A stretch of 64,000 nt of DNA from Paenibacillus agri (GTDB taxonomy: Bacteria > Bacillota > Bacilli > Paenibacillales > Paenibacillaceae). A program made the position numbers and the translations under genes. The notes beneath the pieces were generated by a model. The model made no database searches. It was not told the DNA's origin and saw nothing but the letters and a program-made list of their open reading frames with translations. This document shows positions 57,572 to 64,000 of this stretch, in pieces. The stretch is taken from contig NZ_JABWCS010000191.1 in assembly GCF_013359945.1 (NCBI RefSeq), positions 1 to 64,000 of the forward strand, read 5' to 3'. How positions within the stretch are numbered: position 1 is the stretch's first letter; each line of letters starts with the position of its first letter.

Positions 57572-58645
57572 TTACATTTGCCTGTCAATAAGCACTTGTT
57601 TCTGCAAACGTTTTAAACCATCCTGAATATTGCGGGCTCGCACCTCGCCGATCCCGTCAACTTCGTCCAATTCTGCAATGCTGGCCGTCATTAAGTTAGG
57701 GAGCATCTCAAAACGCTCCACCAGATTGTGAATGATCACATTCGGCAGTCGCGGAATTTTGTTAAGCAGGCGGTACCCACGTGGTGTCACTACTTCTTCC
57801 GAAGCAACGGCTGTGGAGGAATAACCCAATAAGCGGGCGATATGGTTATCGTCCATCAGTTCATCGTCCGACGCCCGTTTAAGCCCAGCAATAATTTCGC
57901 GGATCTTTTCCTCTTGTTCTTCCCTTGCATAGTCTCTGTACAAAAGCCATGCTTCTTCCTCTGTATTTCCGACCAGTTCTTCCATCTGCATGCTAATCAA
58001 GCGGCCTTCATTGCCCAACTCGTTGATGTAGCGTTTGATTTCCATTTTAATCCGCAGCACCATTTCCACCCGTTGGATGACTCCAACCACTTCAGCTACT
58101 GTTACAATCCCCTCATACTCGGAGGCGGACAGGTTGGTCAGACCTTGTGTCAGTACTGCTCTGTACTTCTCCAATGTCTGAATGGCTTGATTCGCCTTCG
58201 CAAGAATAGCACCGATCTCCTTCAAAGCATAGCGGATAGAGCCTTGATATAGCGTAATTATATTCCGGCGCTGGGAGATGGAAACCACCAGTTTTCCGGT
58301 TTGCTTAGCTACGCGCTCAGCTGTCCGGTGGCGGATACCTGTCTCAATGGAGGAGATCGAGGAGTCCGGGATTAGCTGTGTGTTGGCATACAGTATCCGC
58401 TTAAGATCCTCGCTTAGGATAATGGCCCCGTCCATCTTGGCCAGCTCATACAAATAGTTTGGCGAAAAATCGCAATTAATGGAAAATCCGCCGTCTACAA
58501 CTGCCATCACCTCTGGACTGTATCCAACGACGATAAGCGCGCCAGTCTTGGCACGTAATACGTTCTCCAGCCCTTCCCGGAAAGGTGTGCCGGGTGCCGC
58601 CAGTCTGAGCAGATCATTCATATTATCTGATAGGTTTTCTTTCAT
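57572..58645 (-). CDS. disA: DNA integrity scanning protein DisA (diadenylate cyclase)
   Basis: DisA makes c-di-AMP and scans DNA, delaying sporulation when it meets lesions. The 357-aa protein has the DAC domain with DGA (in [12 protein letters not shown]) and RHR ([15 protein letters not shown]), a helical linker and a C-terminal HhH DNA-binding domain ([19 protein letters not shown]). GGGGGC precedes the ATG. It follows radA by 13 bases, a conserved pair in Bacillota. Confidence 0.97.
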   Translation of the reverse strand: MKENLSDNMNDLLRLAAPGTPFREGLENVLRAKTGALIVVGYSPEVMAVVDGGFSINCDFSPNYLYELAKMDGAIILSEDLKRILYANTQLIPDSSISSIETGIRHRTAERVAKQTGKLVVSISQRRNIITLYQGSIRYALKEIGAILAKANQAIQTLEKYRAVLTQGLTNLSASEYEGIVTVAEVVGVIQRVEMVLRIKMEIKRYINELGNEGRLISMQMEELVGNTEEEAWLLYRDYAREEQEEKIREIIAGLKRASDDELMDDNHIARLLGYSSTAVASEEVVTPRGYRLLNKIPRLPNVIIHNLVERFEMLPNLMTASIAELDEVDGIGEVRARNIQDGLKRLQKQVLIDRQM

Positions 58646-58658
58646 GTCCCTGTGCCCC

Positions 58659-60026
58659 CTAATCTAACGCGACCGATAGTGCATCTGCTACGGTACTGAC
58701 GCCAATAATCTGAATATCTTGCGGGTGCTTCCAGCCCTTCATGCTCTTCTCAGGCATGATGACCCGCCGGAAGCCAAGTTTCGCTGCTTCCTTAACACGT
58801 GTTTCTGCACGCGACACGCCCCTCACCTCACCGGTAAGACCGACCTCCCCGAAGAATACATCATACGGTTTAGTCGAAATATCCCGAAAACTGGAGGCGA
58901 TGCTGACAGCCACGGCGAGATCAATCGCTGGCTCATCCAGCTTCACACCACCGGCTACATTGAGATAGGCATCCTGATTCTGTAAGAACATGCCCATCCG
59001 TTTCTCCAGCACGGCGATGATCAGTGCCATCCGCTGGTGATCCATCCCCGTACACATTCGCCGGGGAGACGGAAAATGCGTCGCTGCGACAAGGGCTTGC
59101 AGCTCCACAAGCACCGGCCGCGTGCCCTCCATACTGGCCACAACTGTCGATCCCGCCACCCCAAGCGGGCGTTCTGACAGGAAAAGCTCGGAAGGGTTCT
59201 CGACCTCAACAAGTCCTCCCTCGCCCATTTCGAAGATGCCAATCTCATTGGTAGAACCAAAGCGGTTCTTGACCGCACGCAGTAGCCGGTACGTATGATG
59301 GCGCTCCCCTTCGAAATACAGCACACAATCCACCATGTGTTCCAGCATCCGCGGTCCAGCGATGGCTCCCTCCTTGGTGACATGCCCTACAAGCACTGTG
59401 GCAATCCCGCGGATTTTGGCGATTCTCATGAATCTTGTCGTACATTCCCGAACCTGTGTAACACTGCCAGGTGCACTCGTGACCTCAGGCAAAAATACGG
59501 TCTGAATGGAGTCAATGACAAGGAACTGCGGCTGGATCTGTTCTATCGCTTCCTCGATGCTTTCCATGTTGGTCTCACACAGCACGTATAGCTCACCTGA
59601 CAACGCCCCGAGGCGATCTGCACGCAGACGAGTCTGGCGCACTGATTCCTCCCCAGAGATATACAGCACGCGCAGCCCCTGCGTCGTTAAAGCATGTGAG
59701 GTCTGAAGTAGTAACGTGGATTTCCCAATCCCGGGATCGCCGCCCACCAGCACCAGTGAGCCGGGCACAATGCCGCCCCCCAGGACACGGTTGAGTTCGC
59801 CAATCCCTGTCAGGATACGCGGCTCCTTGTCACTTTCTATATTTATGATCGACTGCGCTTTTTCTTTACTATGAAAAATAGGGGCGCTCATGCCCTGGGT
59901 TTTGACTACGCTTTCTGTTTCCTCCACCATGGAGTTCCATGCCTGGCAGCCCGGGCATTTCCCAAACCATTTGGGTGATTCATACCCGCATTCGGTGCAG
60001 TAAAACTTTGTTTTCGCTTTGGCCAT
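58659..60026 (-). CDS. radA: DNA repair protein RadA
   Basis: RadA is a RecA-like branch-migration helicase in recombination. The 455-aa protein has an N-terminal zinc finger [19 protein letters not shown] split, the Walker [11 protein letters not shown] near residue 95, the RadA-specific KNRFGST, and a C-terminal Lon-protease-like domain ([21 protein letters not shown] split). AAGGAG precedes the ATG. It sits between clpC and disA. Confidence 0.97.
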   Translation of the reverse strand: MAKAKTKFYCTECGYESPKWFGKCPGCQAWNSMVEETESVVKTQGMSAPIFHSKEKAQSIINIESDKEPRILTGIGELNRVLGGGIVPGSLVLVGGDPGIGKSTLLLQTSHALTTQGLRVLYISGEESVRQTRLRADRLGALSGELYVLCETNMESIEEAIEQIQPQFLVIDSIQTVFLPEVTSAPGSVTQVRECTTRFMRIAKIRGIATVLVGHVTKEGAIAGPRMLEHMVDCVLYFEGERHHTYRLLRAVKNRFGSTNEIGIFEMGEGGLVEVENPSELFLSERPLGVAGSTVVASMEGTRPVLVELQALVAATHFPSPRRMCTGMDHQRMALIIAVLEKRMGMFLQNQDAYLNVAGGVKLDEPAIDLAVAVSIASSFRDISTKPYDVFFGEVGLTGEVRGVSRAETRVKEAAKLGFRRVIMPEKSMKGWKHPQDIQIIGVSTVADALSVALD

Positions 60027-60245
60027 GACTTCTCCTTACTGTCCGAACTTTTGTAAAAAACAGAATATTTCCTGCCAATAAAAGTTTACCATTTCTGTCC
60101 CTTGAACGAAAGGCCATTCCGGAAGCGATTTGCACCTGTTTCCCGTTAGGATGGGCGGTTTTCCTAAAAAGAATGCTTTCGTGCAAGTAGAAACAGCTTT
60201 GCCGTCCTCTAAGGGACGGTATCCGTTTCAGTCAGAACTATTTAA
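60027..60245 (-). other. Spacer between clpC and radA with a short repeat-like hairpin
   Basis: About 220 bases without a gene. CCGTCC-TCTAAG-GGACGG (60202-60219) is a perfect 6-bp hairpin followed by TATCCGTTTC, sharing 15 bases with the terminator at 56657-56671. On the minus strand it has no U tract. A radA promoter is expected here but was not singled out. Confidence 0.45.
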
Positions 60246-60284
60246 AAAAGCCCCCAATTCTCTTATCGGAGAATTGAGGGCTTT
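60243..60284 (-). terminator. Terminator of clpC (end of ctsR-mcsA-mcsB-clpC operon)
   Basis: AAAGCCCCCAATTCTC (60247-60262) pairs with GAGAATTGAGGGCTTT (60269-60284) with one G-U pair; on the minus strand TTTTTTAAA follows. It lies 14 bases after the clpC stop. Confidence 0.9.
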
Positions 60285-60297
60285 TGTATAACAATTC

Positions 60298-62766
60298 TTA
60301 TTCAGCTTCTACTTCTTTTTCCAAAGGCAGGCTTTCTGGTTTGACTTCCCGGTTAACTACAAGCTCGTTATCAACCTCATCAATGGTCAGCGAATCGCCT
60401 TTTTGGATATTGCCTTTCAGCAATTCCTCGGACAAACGGTCTTCAATATGTTTCTGGATCGCCCGGCGAAGTGGACGAGCACCAAAGGCAGGATCATATC
60501 CTTCCTTGGCCAGGAACGCCTTGGCCTTATCCGTAAGAACAAAATCAACGTCATATTCACGCAGCCGCTTGCGCAGCTCGTCGGACATCAAGGTCACGAT
60601 CTCGGCAATATGCTTCTCTTCCAGAGAGTGGAAGACGATGATCTCGTCAATCCGGTTCAGGAATTCAGGGCGGAAGCTCTTCTTCAGCTCTTCCATAACT
60701 TTACCCTTCATATTGCTGTAATCTGCTCCTGCATCTTGTACAGCGGTGAAGCCCAGCGTCGAATTCTTCTTGATCGCCTGTGCTCCAACGTTGGAGGTTA
60801 GAATGATCAGTGTGTTGCGGAAGTCGACTACCCGGCCCTTAGAGTCGGTCAGACGACCGTCTTCAAGGACTTGCAGCAGGATGTTGAATACTTCCGGATG
60901 CGCCTTCTCGATCTCATCCAGCAGGACAACAGAGTAAGGTTTACGGCGTACTTTTTCGGTCAGCTGTCCACCTTCTTCATATCCTACATACCCTGGAGGA
61001 GCTCCGACCAGACGGGACGTGGAGTGCTTCTCCATGTATTCCGACATGTCGATCCGAATCACAGCATTCTCGTCGCCGAACATTGCTTCAGCTAGCGCAC
61101 GAGCCAGCTCTGTCTTACCCACACCAGTTGGTCCAAGGAAGATAAAGGAGCCCATTGGACGCTTCGGATCTTTCAGACCCGCACGTGCCCGGCGGAGTGC
61201 CCGGCTCACAGCCTTCACGGCTTCATCCTGGCCGATGACACGTTCATGAAGCAGAGCTTCCATGTTCAGCAAGCGGTCCGTCTCTTCTTCTTTCAGCTTG
61301 CTGACCGGAATGCCGGTCCAGCTAGCCACAACCTGTGCGATATCCTCAGGCGTAACCTCGGAATCGGTACGGCCTTGTTTTTCTTTCCACTGGTTCTTAG
61401 TGGTATCCAGTTCCTCACGGATTTTCTGTTCAGTGTCACGCAGCGCAGCCGCTTTTTCAAACTCCTGGCTTTGTACCGCAGCATCCTTCTCTTTGCGGAT
61501 ATCATCCAAGCGGCTTTCCAATTCCTTCAGATTCGGCGGAATCGTGTAGGAGTTGAGTCTTACCTTGGAGCCCGCTTCGTCGATCAGGTCGATCGCTTTG
61601 TCTGGAAGGAACCGGTCTGGAATGTAACGGTCAGACAGCTTAACAGCTTCTACAATCGCTTGATCCGTAATCTTCACACGGTGGTGAGCTTCATAACGGT
61701 CGCGAAGTCCAAACAGAATCTGTACAGCTTCCTCTGGAGAAGGCTGATCCACCGTAATCGGCTGGAAGCGGCGCTCCAGGGCAGCATCTTTCTCAATATA
61801 TTTGCGGTATTCGTCCAGCGTCGTTGCCCCGATGCACTGCAGCTCTCCACGGGCCAAGGCCGGTTTCAAGATGTTGGAGGCATCAATGGCACCTTCCGCG
61901 CCACCTGCACCAATCAGAGTATGCAACTCGTCGATGAAGAGCACGATGTTACCCGCTTGGCGAATCTCGTCCATAATTTTCTTCAGGCGGTCTTCGAACT
62001 CACCGCGGTATTTTGTACCGGCCACTACGGAACCCATATCCAGTGTCATGACACGTTTGTCGCGCAGGGTCTCGGGAATTTCATTGTTGATGATCTTTTG
62101 TGCCAAGCCTTCCGCAATAGCTGTCTTACCAACCCCTGGCTCACCAATCAGCACCGGGTTGTTCTTAGTACGGCGGCTGAGCACCTGAATTACGCGCTCA
62201 ATTTCTTTGCTCCGGCCGATAACCGGGTCAAGGTTGCCGTCCTTGGCATATGCCGTCAAATCACGAGCCAGACCATCCAGCGTTGGTGTGCTGACATTAG
62301 CTGGAGTACCGGTGTGGCTGGAAGCCGCCTCACTGCTGCCCAGAAGCTGCAGCACTTGCTGGCGGGCCTTGTTCAGGCTAATGCCCAGGTTGTTGAGTAC
62401 ACGGGCAGCTACGCCCTCTCCTTCACGGATAAGCCCGAGCAGGATATGCTCCGTGCCGACATACGTGTGACCCAGCTTGCGGGCTTCGTCCATCGACAGC
62501 TCGATAACTTTTTTGGCGCGAGGAGTATAAGCAATGTTCGTAGGCTGCTCTTGGCCTCTGCCAATCAGTGTTTCCACTTCGTCCTGGATCTTCTCAAGAC
62601 CCAGACCCAAACCGATTAATGCTTTTGCGGCAATTCCGTCTCCTTCGCGAATAAGCCCAAGCAAAATATGTTCTGTCCCAATATTATTGTGTCCCAAACG
62701 AACGGCTTCTTCCTGCGCCAAAGCAAGCACTTTTTGTGCGCGTTCCGTAAATCTTCCAAACATCAT
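60298..62766 (-). CDS. clpC: ATP-dependent Clp protease ATP-binding subunit ClpC
   Basis: The 822-aa AAA+ unfoldase has two N-terminal Clp repeats (residues 1-145), AAA1 with GEPGVGKT near residue 210, a coiled-coil middle domain with a UVR-like segment ([20 protein letters not shown]), and AAA2 with GPTGVGKT near residue 545. It feeds substrates, including arginine-phosphorylated proteins made by McsB, to ClpP. The ClpP-binding loop should lie in AAA2. It is 36 bases after mcsB. The promoter (CtsR-controlled in relatives) is outside the window. Confidence 0.97.
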   Translation of the reverse strand: MMFGRFTERAQKVLALAQEEAVRLGHNNIGTEHILLGLIREGDGIAAKALIGLGLGLEKIQDEVETLIGRGQEQPTNIAYTPRAKKVIELSMDEARKLGHTYVGTEHILLGLIREGEGVAARVLNNLGISLNKARQQVLQLLGSSEAASSHTGTPANVSTPTLDGLARDLTAYAKDGNLDPVIGRSKEIERVIQVLSRRTKNNPVLIGEPGVGKTAIAEGLAQKIINNEIPETLRDKRVMTLDMGSVVAGTKYRGEFEDRLKKIMDEIRQAGNIVLFIDELHTLIGAGGAEGAIDASNILKPALARGELQCIGATTLDEYRKYIEKDAALERRFQPITVDQPSPEEAVQILFGLRDRYEAHHRVKITDQAIVEAVKLSDRYIPDRFLPDKAIDLIDEAGSKVRLNSYTIPPNLKELESRLDDIRKEKDAAVQSQEFEKAAALRDTEQKIREELDTTKNQWKEKQGRTDSEVTPEDIAQVVASWTGIPVSKLKEEETDRLLNMEALLHERVIGQDEAVKAVSRALRRARAGLKDPKRPMGSFIFLGPTGVGKTELARALAEAMFGDENAVIRIDMSEYMEKHSTSRLVGAPPGYVGYEEGGQLTEKVRRKPYSVVLLDEIEKAHPEVFNILLQVLEDGRLTDSKGRVVDFRNTLIILTSNVGAQAIKKNSTLGFTAVQDAGADYSNMKGKVMEELKKSFRPEFLNRIDEIIVFHSLEEKHIAEIVTLMSDELRKRLREYDVDFVLTDKAKAFLAKEGYDPAFGARPLRRAIQKHIEDRLSEELLKGNIQKGDSLTIDEVDNELVVNREVKPESLPLEKEVEAE

Positions 62767-62802
62767 ATCTCCTGCACCTCCATGAATATTAAATATCTAT
62801 AA

Positions 62803-63867
62803 TTAATGTTGTGATCCCAATGTTTCGCGGAGCAGCTTCGCCCGATACATATCGCGTTCGGTGGATGTCATCTCGTCGCCAAACATTTTCTGCAAAAATC
62901 CAGGCTGTGTCTTGACATTCAGCTCGTTGAGCACGGAGAGCGATGGCCCTTCCAGGATACCCAGATCAACACCAAGCCGGACATCCGACAGACGTTGAGC
63001 AGATTCCTTCAGTTCCATCACTGCTGCATAGGACAAAATACCGTAAGAACGCATCACCCGGTCGGTAATCCGCAGCGCTGAATCGGCCAGCAGACGCTCA
63101 CGGGCATTTCGTTCATGCTCGATAATCTGTGTCACTACGCTGTGCAGGTTCTCTATGATTTCACTTTCAGTTTGTCCAAGGGTAATTTGATTGGAGATCT
63201 GAAAGATGTTCCCTACTGCTTCGCTGCCTTCACCATAAATTCCTCTTACGGTCAATCCCACCTGATTCACAGCCGAGAGGATGCGATTAATCTGATGCGT
63301 CATGACGAGAGCTGGCAAGTGCAGCATCACGGATGCCCTTAGACCTGTGCCAACATTTGTTGGACAGCTAGTGAGGTATCCTCTTTTATCATCAAAAGCA
63401 TAATTGACTGAAGCCTCAAAGATATCGTCAATGGCTGCGGCGCGCTCCCATGCTTCCTTGACATGGAGTCCGGGGAAAAGACACTGAATCCGCAGATGAT
63501 CCTCTTCGTTGATCATAATGCTGACCGACTCATCATCGTTCAGAATTACGGCTCCGCCGCGAGAATCATTGGCGAGGTTAGGGCTGATGAGATGCTTCTC
63601 CACCAGTACCTTCTTATCCAGTTCCTCCAGATCATCCAGCCTCAAAAGCTGAAAGGTGCCAAAATCTGCTGCAGCCTCTCCTTGAAACACAGGACTAAGC
63701 TGCTCTAATACCTCTTCCGACTGCTCCAGCGATGCAAGCAGAGGGAAAGGGAGATGCTGCAAATTGCGGGCAATTCGCATACGACTGCTGATGACAATCT
63801 CAGAATGGTCACCGTCGCTGCGCATCCAGTCACTAAGTGCTTTTTCGGTAAAACGGAGACTTGACAT
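62803..63867 (-). CDS. mcsB: Protein arginine kinase McsB
   Basis: McsB phosphorylates arginines on proteins and marks them for ClpCP. The 354-aa protein is a phosphagen-kinase-like enzyme with SSRMRIARNL near residue 27, catalytic CPTNVGTGLRASVMLHLP split near residue 167, and the arginine-binding RGIYGEGSEAVG near residue 209. It is activated by McsA, whose gene precedes it by 28 bases. GGGGGGA lies before the ATG. Confidence 0.96.
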   Translation of the reverse strand: MSSLRFTEKALSDWMRSDGDHSEIVISSRMRIARNLQHLPFPLLASLEQSEEVLEQLSPVFQGEAAADFGTFQLLRLDDLEELDKKVLVEKHLISPNLANDSRGGAVILNDDESVSIMINEEDHLRIQCLFPGLHVKEAWERAAAIDDIFEASVNYAFDDKRGYLTSCPTNVGTGLRASVMLHLPALVMTHQINRILSAVNQVGLTVRGIYGEGSEAVGNIFQISNQITLGQTESEIIENLHSVVTQIIEHERNARERLLADSALRITDRVMRSYGILSYAAVMELKESAQRLSDVRLGVDLGILEGPSLSVLNELNVKTQPGFLQKMFGDEMTSTERDMYRAKLLRETLGSQH

Positions 63868-63895
63868 GTCATATCCCCCCTATATATCAAAGACT

Positions 63896-64000
63896 TTACT
63901 CTTGTGCGATTTCTTTTTCAAGTTCACGAATCTGATCCCGCAAATGAGCAGCGGTTTCGAACTCTTCCTGAGCGATGCTCTGTTGCAACTGCAGCTTCAG
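63896..64000 (-). CDS. mcsA: McsA, C-terminal end (partial)
   Basis: Only the last 34 codons are in the window; the gene continues beyond the right edge. The fragment is a UVR-type helical hairpin: LQQSIAQEEFETAAHLRDQI and then RELEKEIAQE before the stop. McsA is the zinc-binding activator of McsB. Its position directly before mcsB and clpC supports the call. Confidence 0.88.
   Translation of the reverse strand: MKLQLQQSIAQEEFETAAHLRDQIRELEKEIAQE

Overview
The window looks like the chromosome of an endospore-forming Bacillota, most likely Paenibacillus or a close relative. The evidence is the sporulation and germination genes spoIIM, pdaB, kbaA, gerD and cwlD, the sigH and disA-radA-clpC-mcsB-mcsA genes, and an rpoB-S10-alpha gene order like that beside the Bacillus subtilis replication origin. 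Almost every gene is on the minus strand, so the region reads biologically from right (64000) to left (1). Genus and family calls come from recalled protein families; no database search was possible.

Read right to left, the layout is as follows. (a) 64000-57572: protein quality control and genome surveillance (mcsA partial, mcsB, clpC, radA, disA). (b) 57506-53575: pssA, a plus-strand MazG-like small protein, a membrane-anchored PIN/TRAM protein, and ispD-ispF of the MEP isoprenoid pathway. (c) 53522-46734: gltX, then a T-box leader controlling cysE-cysS, then mrnC, rlmB, rae1 and sigH. (d) 46332-29566: rpmG, secE, nusG, rplK, rplA, an L10 leader with rplJ-rplL, a methyltransferase gene, rpoB, rpoC, an L7Ae-like gene, rpsL, rpsG, fusA and tuf. 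(e) 29527-26272: an accessory insert between tuf and rpsJ with a globin-coupled chemoreceptor, an FNR-like regulator, a broken V4R-like gene and a cupin gene. (f) 26266-10936: the S10-spc-alpha ribosomal protein superoperon, from rpsJ to rplQ, with secY, adk, map, infA and rpoA. (g) 10750-8916: truA, then an L13 leader with rplM-rpsI. (h) 8825-6834: a sulfate-assimilation pair, cysH-sat. (i) 6820-362: cwlD, salA/mrp, gerD, kbaA, a PPK2-family polyphosphate kinase, pdaB, spoIIM and a small conserved protein. (j) 196-1: the promoter and leader of an rRNA operon whose 16S gene begins just beyond the left edge.

Most of the window is core translation, transcription and protein-export machinery. 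Known autoregulatory leaders (L10, L13, T-box) can be recognised by sequence and pairing. Sporulation-type promoters can be read upstream of pdaB and, less surely, gerD and cwlD.

The most unusual points are: the oxygen/redox-type insert between tuf and the S10 operon, whose regulator carries an FNR-type ExxSR recognition helix and sits beside a perfect TTGAT-N4-ATCAA site; arginine in place of lysine at S12 residue 56, a classic streptomycin-resistance position, together with alanine for proline at residue 104; and a 14-bp hairpin that contains the cwlD ribosome-binding site while a possible sporulation promoter would start transcription inside its loop. A structured leader upstream of rpsJ also deserves comparative analysis. 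I found no CRISPR array, complete insertion sequence, prophage or tRNA gene.
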